From contig WBMZ01010920.1 of NCBI GenBank assembly GCA_013400975.1, positions 124,001-188,000 of the forward strand: a DNA stretch of 64,000 bases. Reading direction: 5' to 3'. The position numbers and the translations under genes were made by a program. Shown one piece after another: positions 11,777 through 23,322 of this stretch; positions within the stretch are counted from its first letter, which is position 1, and each line of letters opens with the position of its first letter. This DNA is from Atrichornis clamosus. Lineage: Eukaryota; Chordata; Aves; Passeriformes; Menuridae. Below the pieces are notes generated by a model, which was given only the letters and a program-made list of their open reading frames with translations, did not search any database and was not told the origin of the DNA.

Positions 11777-14700
11777 ACATCTTGTCCATAGAGAGCAGAA
11801 ACTGCTTGTTTGTTTACAGTAAATATCTGTAGACATATGAGTTGGACTGTAACCTATTTTACATATGGGAAAAATAAACCACAGCACAATCATTGTGGGA
11901 ATGGCTGATTTGGATCGTTATTAGGCATGTCAGACACAATCTGTACTCATCATGTCCCAAATCTCCTCAAATGCTCAAGCTGAAATTTGTTTTTAGTCAG
12001 TACTGCTCTCTCTCTCTCTCTTTCCATTGCAGACACAGTCATAAACACGCAAAATTGTATTTGCAACAGTGAGAAGACACTTCTGTGTCCCTCCTACACA
12101 CACTGTGACCTGTATAAAATTTTATTCTTTTTCTCTCCCTGCAACAGCCCTAATCCTAACCCCTGTGGCTTGTCTATTCCTTAAACATTAGCCTATTTTT
12201 TTCCAAGAGGAGTTTGAATTGCATTATCAGTTTCAAGAGTGTTCAGAGACCGGATAAGGCAAGAAAAATGTATGAAAATATTATCTAGCAGTTCTGTTAG
12301 GAATAGACAATAGACAATCTCAAAGAACTATTAGGAATAGAACAGAGAAAAAGAAAAATTATTGCACAGACTTAATGTCCTGCAGCTTCAAAGCACTATA
12401 GTCGGGCAGCAACACCAGAGATCAACATATTGGTAAATAACCCCTCAGGTTTCCCCTGTACAGCTCATGCCCTTCCAAATGCTTTACACAGAGCCATTCT
12501 CTGTGGTTCTGCAGGGCAAAGATTATCTAGAGCTTGCTGGACACTTGGCTTCATGGCCATGGGGACATTGAGGCAGCAGCCAATCTGCTGCATGAGAGGA
12601 AGCTTTCACTATTAACTGCTAAAAGAAAAAAAAAAAGTATGAAAAAGACAGGTCAGTCTTCCTCAGGGTAAAATATCCTCCTTTCAAGCTGTTCAACAGA
12701 TAGGAGTGAGTCAGTCACCTTGTGTACGGTCATTAGGAGCATCTATCCACTTCATGCTCTGCTGGGAGACTGTAATAAGCTTCATCTGCCAGATCTTCTC
12801 ACCCCACCTGTTAGCTAAAACACTCTGCTGTGTGGGGGCCTCTTTCCTCACACCGCAGAAAGCGTTTAACCTGCTGCTGCCAGCGTGGTCGGGTGTGCTG
12901 TCCCTGCCTGCAGCCTGCCCACCTGCCAGCTCCGGTCTGCTGTGCTGCCCGGCACATCCATCCTGCGTCCCACAAAGGCTGCTAGGAGCCCCCACACAAA
13001 CAAGCTAGAGGCTGCAAAAGTACAGCCGAGATCTCACCTCTTTTCTCACTTGTCTTGTGACCTCATTTCACACATCTGATTCTCTTCCTCTGGCTCTTTT
13101 TACAGTTTGTCTCTTTTTCAGCCTCTGAGTTGCTAGTCACGTCTTTCCCATCAACCATTTGAATTTGTTACACTTACAAAAGCACTGCAGATTTTTATCT
13201 TTCATGTTATCATATTCTACCCCGTGTGCCTATGAGACAAACTCTTTTTAATATATATTTTTTTAATCTTTACTCTTTTCTCTCCGATTTTAGATATCAA
13301 CCTTCTTTAATTATTGTTTTACCTTTGCCATATGGAGTGCTGTTCTTTTCCTTTTTCTTTCCCTCACACCGCCCCAACTCTTTCTCACTTTCATCCTGTT
13401 GAAATTTTCAGTGCATTGTGACATCAAACTGTGTAATAATCACCACATTCTCAGGTTTATACCTTTCAAAGTGGTATAAAGAATTTGAAAAAATCAGGAT
13501 TTCATTTCAAGAGTTCCTGATTTTGCTGAGAATGTAGGAGAGGGTGCTCAAGGTTTATAAACTAATTAAAGAAATATTACAATGTGGGATTTGTAAGTGA
13601 ACAAGATTAATATTTCATATGGGGCCTGAGTTGTATATATGAAGGCTGATTTCCTTTATATCCCACTCAGACTCACTACTATCCTTCCCTAGCAAACCCA
13701 CCCCCATCACCATTAACTTATTTTGTACAATCTCCTACTTTTTTTTTTTAAAGACACTTTTCTGCCCTTCAAGATTCTTTTAGTTCTTCAAAACTAAAAA
13801 TTTTCAACTATTTTAGGTAACTAGAAGCATCCATGAAGGGTTGCTCCCTGCCCTAATCTTTAGCTTTTTAGCATTGCAAGTAGGCAATAACTTACATCTG
13901 TGCAAAACAGTTGTCAGAAATGATATCTAAAAATGACAGCCTTTTACACTTAATTTCCTTGGGTGAAAACATGTATCCAAGGTGACAGGAAAGGGTACAA
14001 GGAATTAGGTTTCAGCGTTGAGCAACTCCCTAAGAATCACATTTTTTCCTCACTTGAAGACTTACATGAAGTTATGCTTTTCCATCCTTACGCATCTCAT
14101 AAATTAAACCCTCTGCTGGATTGGAGAGAATGTGTCATGAGATTTCAACAGTGCTGTACCGAATTTAAGAACAGAAGTTTCCAGCAGCTGCAAAACTTTA
14201 GTTCACATTGTAGCAGCCAGGATTTTTGACTCTGGAGAGCTGTAATGCCACTCCCTAGGGATGAGTGAGGTGTCATCCTTGTACAAAACAGGTGAGGACA
14301 GAGTTTAATGAGCCTCTCATTTTGAGTTTGCTGCTGGAGCAGTCTAATCATAGGCAGAGCATGCATCCCATGAAGATTGACCAACCAGGACAGTAGTCCT
14401 AGGGAGGGACAGGAAGTATTTTAGTGCTTCAGCGTAGCAATTCTGGACAGATGAATTTACCTCCTGTGTTTTTTATAATATGCTTTTAAACTAGGTGAGG
14501 TAAGAAATCCAAAGGGCTACAGAAAGAGTTCTGAAATGGAATTGTAAGTTCATTTGAACTACTTTGACAATACTCAGCAGGAACCTGTCTTTTGAAAACC
14601 TAAGTTAAATATCAGTAACACAGTTTATGTCCTCAGCAGTTACTGCATCAGGCACTGTTAGAGAATGTGTCATCATTGTTTCTTTGTGGTACTGGTAATT

Positions 14701-15099
14701 GATGAAGTTTTTCTATGTACAAGTTATGTTAGAGGAACGTGGCATCTGATAATAATCCTGAATGTGTTTGCATGTTTTGTATCCTCTAAAATGGAGAACT
14801 TGGTTCTTCTGGTAGCTTGTTGGCAAGTTAGTAAGTTCTTCTATTACCCCATTTCAGAGATAAATCTTTATGCTACTCTGAAGCATAAAGAAGACTGTGG
14901 CAGGACGGTATCGGTCAGCTGAAGGGCTGTCATATTTCAAAATTAAATATGGTTCACCAAACTAAAAGCTTTCTTGTTCAGCCTCAGACATAGCAAGGAA
15001 TCTTATCGGTGTAAACAAATGCCTTAAATTTACTGGTTTTCATCACTTTAACTGCATATTTTGTGCCCTGCAAACTCCATTACTCTACCAAAGCTGTAC
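11777..15099. other. Unannotated DNA with a GC-richer island
   Basis: No gene is recognised. A (CT)n tract at 12,006-12,021 runs into an acceptor-like 'tttccattgcag'. Between about 12,700 and 13,050 the sequence is clearly richer in G and C than its surroundings and is open on both strands (frames of 94-100 codons), but no protein family is visible. A partial repeat of 'ttaggaataga' lies at 12,297-12,331. The rest is AT-rich single-copy-looking sequence. Confidence 0.55.
12006..12021. repeat. (CT)8 dinucleotide microsatellite
   Basis: This is an uninterrupted CT tract of about 16 bases, followed by a T-rich stretch. It sits immediately upstream of a cag trinucleotide, so it would act as a polypyrimidine tract if the downstream site were ever used as a splice acceptor. 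Confidence 0.9.
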
Positions 15100-15400
15100 T
15101 TATTCATGCAAAGAAATATTTAAGGCAATTATATCAAATTTCCCCTCTCCAGAAGAGTATTTATAGAAATAATTCATAACACTGCATGAATAGCAATATG
15201 TGGAAAGTTTGTTTAAGGGAAATAAGAGGTTTATGCAAATAACATAAACATTCTGAAGAATGTGACATTTTAATTGAAAAATAATTAGAAGTCTTTTCAT
15301 TGTTCGAAAAGATTGAATTAGCAAATTTTATTAAATGTTTTTTGGAAAGGTGAGTAATTAGGAGTGTTTTTTAACTGCCTGCCTTTCAGTTTAATGAACA
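15100..15400. promoter_or_regulatory. Candidate conserved non-coding element
   Basis: This AT-rich block holds several exact matches to well-known vertebrate transcription-factor sites. They are a MEF2-type tatttatag at 15,158-15,166, a POU octamer atgcaaat at 15,233-15,240, and TAAT/ATTA homeodomain cores around 15,270-15,295 (ttaattgaaaaataattag). It carries no transposon signature. The reading as an enhancer-like element is inference from motif density. AT-rich DNA yields such motifs by chance, and no alignment was possible here. Confidence 0.3.
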
Positions 15401-18400
15401 CAAAATGTGCTCACAGAGAATGAAACTGAAGTATTATAATGTTGGTGTTGGAGAAGTTAATTTAAAATTTGATTGATTTTTGTTAATATTTTTCAACAAA
15501 ATAGTCTTGCTATTGAGGCAGTAAACTCCATGTAGAAAAAAAGTTCAAACCCTAGATCTATTCCAGACCTTCTCTTTGACCTCTCTGTGTTATCTTTCCT
15601 CAATAAGAAGAGGTTAACTGTCTTTTTTTTTTTTTCCTTCCTACATCGAGTTTTAGTTGCTTGTCTGTATTGCCCCTAGGGAAAGGTAATTCTGATCTCC
15701 ATCTCATTCTCTAGATGTTAAGGAACAAAAATTCTGTGTTATAAACAATTGCTACTAAAACTGATGAAAAAACACATTTATGGATTTTGAGTACATTTTG
15801 TGTTTTTTCCAAAAGCCAAATATTTTTACTCCATCACCTCCACTTTTCATGGAGATGTAAGGCACTCTTTCCAGAAGGAATTTTTTTTTTTTTTTGACAT
15901 CTGGTTTTAAACATCTGTGAAAAATGAACAAATAAGAGCCTGATGATGAAATTCAGACATATTTACATTTTTTGGAGTAGTATGTAGGAGCAGCTAAAAT
16001 ATATTTTGTCATTTTTTTCACCTTCCACAGCCTAGTCCTTAGCACTTCATTACTGAAAAACTTCACATGTCAAAGGAGCATTCCTTTCACCCTGCTTTGG
16101 CCCTCAAGCTTCCTATCATTTTTGATGAAGGGAAAGACCTGGCACATGTCAAGGATGCTTGTCAGTAAGTTAAGAAGCTACAATGTGAGTAGCAAAAGTA
16201 AGGGTTTTGTAGTCAGTTGAGGTGCCATAGTCAGCAAGATACAGTGGGAATATTTAGGAACAGAGATTATAATTCAAGAAGGTTTTTCACTGGTCCTAAG
16301 AGACAAAACTTTAGCATGTTTAGGAACTTTTCCTCTACTGTTGGAGAAATAAGATTTAATTGTGGACAGAGGATTTTGAAAGCAGGAGTGATCAATGTGA
16401 ATAACAAAAAAATCCAAGATGTCTGTTCATTTGTTGGGGATTAAACCTATAGATAGATTTCAGGCAAATGGGCAAGCACCAATGCTTACACTTTCATTTA
16501 CTTAACTTCCTTCTAATGCATGAGGTGTAACCTCTTACCCGGGGCTGTCTAAGTTATTACCTTACCACTTCATAATATTCTTGAGATACAAGGGTTATTG
16601 AGGCCCTTGATCCCTTTAAAAAATATTTTTGAAATACATTTTGGACAACATTTTTAGGGGATTTATTGTATTTTTCTGTTTTGCAAATGGTCTGTTGTGG
16701 GTGACCCCAAGGTTAATAACTTGTTCAAGGACTATAATACCTGTGTCCTGGACTAATATCTGAAAAAAATGATGACCACTCTAAGCTAGACAGAGCTTCT
16801 GTAGACTTCCTCTGGACATAGAGAACATCTGTGTTGGTTGTCTAAGCCCAGAGGAACATGTAGACTTCTTCACTTCTATAAAGGAAAAAAATTGACCTTT
16901 CTGCATCCTGTTCTGTCACTCTCACACGAGCAGATGGATTTAACCTGCCCACCACAGGGTGCTTCAGAAATGCCATCTCTACTCATGGACTTCACTGCAA
17001 AGAATATAACTTTTAGCTGACAATTCTTTTAATTAAACAACACAGGACAATAAATTGCTTCGTGAGGATGTGCTGAATCACAGTAAAATATTTCAGGCAA
17101 CTGGCAGACAAAACTACCCATGCTCCTAGTTTTATTACCATTGTAGGTGTTTATTTCCTACCCTTTACCTTCCAGGTTGGTAAATTCTGGTAGTGGACCA
17201 TTTACACTTTCTACAATCTATGTTATCCAAGACTGTAAACTTTACAAATGAATGGGGTAAACCTTGACTGTCGAGTTTTCTAGCTCTTGCTGTTACAGTA
17301 CATCCATCTTACTTACTTGCTAGCTCTCAAGAAGGCAATGAAGCATTGTGACTTCATGAGCATTATTAAAATATTCAGATTTATCCCTGTGACTGAGACT
17401 GATACCATCATGGATGTTGAGATCTTTGTTTCTGATATCTGCAGCAGCTGTAAATTCCCTGTTGCTCTGCATCTGATATTACAGCACGGTAGAGTGTGTA
17501 TGAGGGACTCTTAGATCAGAAAAGTTTTACATTCTTTTGAAGAGCTTAAAATGATTTGATAAGATACAAGCACAGAAGGGAACTGATGCTCTCATTTATT
17601 TACCTCTCACACTGGCAAGGTGTGTTTGGGTGATTGTACAGGTCTTAAAAAAGCTTGTAATTTAATCTCACAAACTTTGAATGTGAATTGCACAAAACAA
17701 TCAAAATATTGCAAGAACGAATTTTATATGTTGCCAATTTGGTTTGCAAATTTGCCACAAAATAACATCAGTGCTTGCAAGAACTCCAAAAGATGGGATA
17801 AACAGGAAAGCTCTGCAACAGCCAGCAATACCATGCTTGATAATCAGTGTGGAGAGGTGTACAACACTGACAGAGAGAACGGATTTAGTCTTCCACCTGC
17901 CCCAGCCACCTTTTCCTAAACTGTTCTCCTGCTCTTCACTTGCACCAGTCTGTGGAACAGTTTAAATGAATGAAAGAGACTTGATTTGTTTTGAACAAAT
18001 TGTTCCTTATTTGTGGAAGTCCTTTCTCTTTCATCCCTTTCCTGTATTCCTTCAGATGGTCAGCATGCTGAAAGCACTCCTCTCACTCCAGGTCCGTGAT
18101 GGTGTACAGCAGCACACACTCCGTGAAGCTGGCACACTGCTCTGGTCGTCAGCAGGCTCCTGTCACACAGTTACACTGGAGTCCCTGTGTATCCATCTCA
18201 TATAAAGATGTAGAATAATTCTTCAGCTCCATAAACTGGATTTTACATATAACCTTTTGTCCTCTATTTGGAAGTAGAAGGAAGGGGCTAAAGTGGAAAC
18301 TACAGGCTCTCATTGACTGGTCATTCCTGCTCTGAACTTTTACGTGGGAGCTTGGACTGTTATGTTCTTTTCTCACGTTCTGTGACAGCCACCCTTCACA

Positions 18401-19944
18401 AAACTGTCAGACTGGAGCTTGGACAAGAAATGCCCTTATACTGAGCATATAGCAAAATGAGGCACTGATCAAATGCAAATAAATATAGCAAACAGAGGTT
18501 TAATTCTCAAACTTCAAGTTTGCTCTAGTGAAGAACAAAAATGCTGATTTACAAATCTATGCAAATCCACATAACCAAGGCACTGACAACTAATGCAGCC
18601 GGTAGTGAAAGATGATATTACACTCTTCCAATCTTGAACATGAAATGGGTTTCTTTCAAAACCATGTATATATCCTACAGTCTTAAAGCTGTCAATATCA
18701 CTACTGTTTTTTTCTGGCTGTGATTTCTAGTCTGTCATCTCTACTACTGCTTTCAAGCCATAGGGCAGGATTTTCAAGAAGGCAGTTGAATATAGTTCAA
18801 GTTCTGTTTGTATTTAAAATGTTCACTATACTTTCTTTGTAGAATTGTAATATTACGTTGTCTTTCATAACTCTGTGAAATGAGAATGACAATTTTTCTA
18901 TATATTTCAATCCATCTAACTAGCCTTCTAGGCTCCCTTTAAAGTTCGTAGAGGAATTTAGAGAGGGCTCCTTCCCTGTCCAAAAAAATACTTTTGTGAT
19001 AGATGCAATACTTTCCAGAGGAGTTGTTCTCTCTTCATTTACAATTTAAAGTGTGATGGCAACTATCTTTGACTACATGTCTGCATTTTTGATGGACAAA
19101 ATTAGGTGAGATTAAACAAACCTTGAGCATCTAATTGAAAATATTTTAAAGTCAGTAGGGAGTTTTCCATGGACTGTTAAAGGCTTTGGGTCATTCCATT
19201 AGAAGAGCTCAGAAACCTGCAATTGAACTCTACATGCCCTTGGATGTAACTCAGAAGACTCCAAAAGGAAAATATGTTTTCTTGGAGCATTGAAAATAAG
19301 GTTTGTCATTGCACCTAACTTTACCAGCTCCATTTGCCATTTTGCATTACGGCTTATTTGACTTGCTTTTTCAGGCATTGTGTTTTGTGTGCGTGTTGTT
19401 CCCAGCGCAGTTGGTTTGCCTGCTTATCGTCCCCTAGAATCCTTATAAAATCAGGCTGTTGCATCTCATAAGGCTGCGAAAATATGTGAGTAGAACCATG
19501 AATGTAACACAGAGGGAAGAATTTTATTTGTTAGGGGCTTTTTTGGCTTTGTGTTTTGTTGAGTCATGGGGACATATCTGCATATTAGATGATGTTTCAT
19601 TAGTTGATGGCAAGATGCTTTACTCTTTGTTTTTCTGAGCTGGAACTTACTACTGTCGTGCTTTGTTTCTCACTATCATGTCATAGGTTGCAAACTCTTA
19701 GAGAGAAAATCTATTCTTTGGTGTTTGATAGTAAAACATTTGCAGAACCATTTCTTCATACATGCTGAGGACACATAATGTTATTATCTATGAATAAAAA
19801 TAATAAATCTGAGGGAACAGTAATGGCATTACAGGGCAATTTATCTACAAATACAATAATATTTTTCCATTGTCTAACTAGAACCCTGCAACCATTCTGA
19901 CATATTTATCATTACAAAATTCTTTTGATTTCCATGTAGAGTGG
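15401..19944. other. Unannotated AT-rich DNA
   Basis: No gene or convincing transposon is visible. T-homopolymers of 13 and 15 bases occur at 15,623-15,635 and 15,881-15,895. A short stretch near 16,678-16,740 vaguely resembles the core of a MIR SINE but is too weak to call. Short frames of up to 99 codons match nothing I recognise. Confidence 0.55.
15881..15895. repeat. Poly-T homopolymer, 15 bases
   Basis: This is an uninterrupted run of 15 T. On the minus strand it is a poly-A run, but no SINE or processed pseudogene body is recognisable beside it. Confidence 0.9.
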
Positions 19945-20030
19945 CTATTTGTGTTTTACAGACAAGAAATTGAGGTCACATAGAATAATAGAAATAGCAA
20001 CAGTATCAAAATTCAGATACCAAACTTAGC
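19945..20030 (+). mobile_element. Possible MIR SINE relic
   Basis: The run 'ttttacagacaagaaattga' followed by 'ggtcacatagaata' resembles the conserved MIR core (a tttacagatgaggaaactgagg-type motif). MIR is an ancient tRNA-derived SINE shared by amniotes, so a heavily eroded copy in a bird is plausible. Only the core region matches and the ends are guessed. Confidence 0.4.
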
Positions 20031-20724
20031 TAGCTTTTATCCCTAAGTTTTGGTTTTATTCAAATGAAAAAAATTGAATTCCCCAATGGTGATTCAGAGG
20101 AACCTTTTTAGACTCTTTTCGTGAGGTATCCATTAGGGAAAGCCTATCTACAGACAGGTTTCCAAAGGGCTGGAAAATTGACTTAGCAAGAAATAAGAGA
20201 TGGTTTATTTCAGCAGGTGCTCATACACGTCTGGTTCTCCCACATCCACTAGCTTGACCGGGTTTGCCCCTCAGTGGTGGGCTGCCTAAGTAACTCCATG
20301 TAGGCTAGAGTGACCCTCCTGGAGCTTTGGAGCTTCTGCTTCTGTTCCATCCCTTTCACCAGGGTTCTCGTTGGTTTACGGCAACAGGACTTCAGTTGAA
20401 CTGAAAGATACCTAACTTTTTCAAGCTGCTTTAGAGATACATATTGCAGAAATCTGATGGGAAAAGTAAGGAGTGCACCTCACCTTTCCCTTTAAATGAT
20501 CACAGATCTTAGCGAGACTTTTCTGGCATACATTATTTACCTAATTTTCTGTTCTATGGCTCAGGCTTGTCTTTTTTACCTTTGTGGATAAGCCTTGCAT
20601 GTACCTTACACTGTCTTGCACACACCTTTCTATGCCTTACACCATCTGGAATAACCAAAATGTGAGAGGTCTGGACTAGAGCTCTTATTCCCATACTCTA
20701 TTCCATGCAGAAACTGCTCAGTGT
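20031..20724. other. Unannotated DNA
   Basis: No gene is seen. Around 20,220-20,400 the sequence is slightly GC-richer than its flanks and lacks a long open frame. No repeat family is recognised before the CR1 copy that starts near 20,725. Confidence 0.55.
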
Positions 20725-20980
20725 GGTAGGACAAGGGGAAAGGGCCTCAAATTGACCAAGAGAAGGTCAGGTTGGATATTAGGAAAAATTCCTTTGCTGA
20801 AAGAGTGGTTAAGAACTGGAAGTGGCTGCCCAGGGATGTGGTGGTATCACCATTCCTAGAAGTGTTCAAAAATGAGTAAGTGTGGCACTTTGCAATATGG
20901 TTTAGTTGATGTCGTATTCAGATGAAGGTTGAACTTGATGATCTTAGAGGTCTTTTGCAACCATAATGATTCTTTGATCC
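20725..20980 (+). mobile_element. CR1 LINE, 5'-truncated 3' end
   Basis: This is the last ~255 bp of a CR1 LINE. The stretch 'ggtcaggttggatattagga' starts the 3' untranslated part. It is followed by 'gtggctgcccagggatgtgg' and the classic terminal block 'cttgatgatcttagaggtct' then 'caaccataatgattctttga'. Severe 5' truncation is normal for CR1. The end carries one degraded copy of the attctatga-type terminal repeat. It codes for no protein. Confidence 0.92.
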
Positions 20981-22999
20981 TGTATAGCAGAAGGTTCTGT
21001 GTGTACTATAAGACAAAGTAGGTGTTGTTCTTCCTTATATTTTTAAATTTTCTGTCACTCAATTTAATAATCAGATTCTGGAGCAGTTCTTAAAGAAAAT
21101 ATTATCCGTAATGATGGCAGGTTTTTCTATATTAAATTTTGTCTCTGGACAGGTATTTGAAAACAGAAACATCTATAAGTGAAGTTGAATTAAGAAGATC
21201 CTTCCTTTTACAAAATTGTTCAAATATTTTAGAGACAATCTGTCTAATTTGGAAAAATTTACTCTGTGTTGTAAACAGCATGAACAAGCTATCATACTTA
21301 CACTTATTAGTCTGCATTTCACCTTTCACCATTGAGGTAAATGAAAATGACAGGAAAACAATTCAGGAAAAAAGGAGATTATTTCAATGCTATTGGTTTT
21401 TAAAAAGCAACAGCAGTAATATCTTAAGACAAAATAAAATAAAAAGGAAAATAGAACAAAATAGAAATTTATGAAGAAACGAGAGAGAAAATGTGATAGT
21501 AAGGAAGAGGAACAAGAGGAAAGTCAGCTGAATAATTTTTAAGGGTTGTACTGTGTGAATCAAATTCTACCTGAGGTTTTCAATTCCATTGAGAAAGAAA
21601 AGTAACTGTGTGAATGTGGTAGAGTCAAAGAAAATACAAAGAGAGCCCTCACAGTTATAGATCATGCTAGCAAGATGCAGCTAAATCTGAGAGGAGTACA
21701 AATTCCTCTCTTGCAAAGAGGAATAAGGTGAGAAGCAGCAGAGCAGACACTCTTCTGAAAGGAAAGAAACATCATCCATATGAATATTAGTCTATTGAGG
21801 AAACAGCATGGCATAAAAAAAAGAACAAACTGAGTCCTTTTCTTTGTACGATTGCTCCTATCCCTAACATTAGTTGCACAGCCTGTGCTCTTTGACCTTC
21901 TTTTCCTGATTGCGTTTAAAAGGAAAGGCAAGAAGGGAGTGAACTGAGACACCTTCAAGGACTACCTGAAAAATTGAGTTTGGGATTGTTTCACACAAGC
22001 AAGTCTGGGGATTCCATCAAACTGCATCTCTACTATGTTGGCAGATAACCAAACCTGGACTCAGGAACTGCTACAAAATGCTGCAGAAGATGTTGGCTTT
22101 AGTTGTTGAAAGAATGAAGGTCTAACAGTTAATGAGACTGTAACTCCTCAGAATTGAGTAGATCTTTCAAATTAGGTATAACCATGTCAAAATTCTTCTG
22201 TCATCTTTCAGAAAAAGATTATTCCTTCTCTCTCAATGAAGAAACCAAGTCTCTAACAGGATGGAGTCAGAGTAGCAGTAGATGGAAATTTAATGCTGTG
22301 ATCAGATGATTTCATGCTTTCTAACACTGAACACTGGAGAAATATTTGAGATAAATATTTTCTTTCTTCTTTACAGAGATATTTAAGACCAAGCCTGGTT
22401 GGTAAAACTGTGAAAAATTCATTGATATAATCAGCGGCAGATTGGCCTGTAGATGTGACCTGTCATGTCTGCAAGAAGATGCTGTGCTGTAAGCACATCC
22501 CTGGGTTGCCCTGAGCTCTACACCATGCTATGATTGATGTAAACGTGCGTGACCGATGTAACACACTCTGCACATAATGAGACTCAGTGAATCCTGTGGT
22601 CCTTCTGTGACACGAGAGCTTTCTATTCATAAGAATTTTCCTTCATATGCTGAATTCAACAGAGATTGAATTTTACATAGTTTTAAAAGCTAACATCAAT
22701 AGAGGTAGAGAAGGGACTTCAACAGTCTCTGAATTCACCCATTTCCATGACTGAATAACACATGATTACTTAATTCATCTTTTTTTTTTTTCCATATGAA
22801 TAAAGTGGAAGGAATGGGTTAAGTTTTTAAATAAAGACCTGAAGTTTAGCAGGTAGCAGGTGTACAACAAAAGCAGTGAAAAATTAAATAAAATATAACC
22901 CAATGACAGAACAGTGTGATTGTCAAGGTTTCCTAAAATGTCCTGTTTTGTCTACTCATATTTTCTTCTTTTTCACCTTAAGCAGATAACAAATTGCAA
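20981..22999. other. Unannotated DNA with an A-rich tract
   Basis: An A-rich to purine-rich low-complexity stretch spans about 21,429-21,525. A 111-codon frame at 21,139-21,474 has no recognisable domain and overlaps an antisense frame. A T12 run lies at 22,780-22,791. No transposon is recognised. Confidence 0.55.
21429..21525. repeat. A-rich low-complexity tract
   Basis: This purine-dominated sequence has aaaataaaat-type runs passing into gagagagaaa and ggaagaggaacaagagga. It could be a decayed poly-A tail or simple low complexity. No retroelement body is identifiable next to it. Confidence 0.7.
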
Positions 23000-23270
23000 A
23001 TTAAACCCCTTAGCAGCTGATTTTTACTGATTTTATTATCATACTATAAAGGTCCCATAAAAACACTTTGTTGCAATATCAATTTGGGATTGCAATCCTT
23101 GTTTTAATATATATTAAAGTAATTAGCAGACTGAAGATCATTCGGGAAGCCTGTAATTTTAAAGGAAGTATTTTCAGCATTTTATTACAGACCTGTCTTG
23201 TTTTTAATTCTCTGCTGAACTTTAAAAAAAAAAAAGTGCTTTTTTAAAATTTTCCCCCTTTTTTCTGCAG
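23000..23270 (+). promoter_or_regulatory. Candidate conserved intronic flank and splice acceptor
   Basis: This AT-rich stretch has no repeat signature and many homeodomain-like cores. It ends in a textbook acceptor: a pyrimidine-rich tract (23,241-23,266) closing with 'ttttttctgcag' at 23,270. It leads straight into the exon-like segment that follows. Long flanking conservation is common around alternatively spliced exons in vertebrates. Conservation itself is inferred, not measured. Confidence 0.3.
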
Positions 23271-23322
23271 GCATGGTTTGTTTTTCAACAACACTACCGT
23301 TATGTTCTTCAAGATCTCAAAG
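23271..23322 (+). CDS. Candidate internal exon, 52 nt, protein unknown
   Basis: A strong splice acceptor (pyrimidine tract then ctgcag) precedes 52 nt that are open in the first frame and translate as AWFVFQQHYRYVLQDLK plus one base. The exon would end in 'caaag' before the donor 'gttaga', which has GT but is weaker than the consensus. The frame closes with a stop directly after that donor, so the donor must be used for the exon to work. The peptide, rich in aromatic residues and glutamine, does not look like a translation of low-complexity AT DNA, but I do not recognise the protein. No partner exon was found in the window. If real, it is an exon of a gene with very long introns, and the window is intronic on the plus strand. 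A decoy exon is the main alternative. Confidence 0.35.

Noticed and set aside
15623..15635. T13 run as the poly-A tail of a minus-strand retrogene
   Set aside because: No open frame or SINE body lies beside it.
16678..16740. Another MIR relic
   Set aside because: Only scattered words match, and the spacing is off.
21139..21474. 111-codon plus-strand frame
   Set aside because: It overlaps an antisense frame and runs into A-rich low complexity. The Lys/Asn-rich end reflects base composition.
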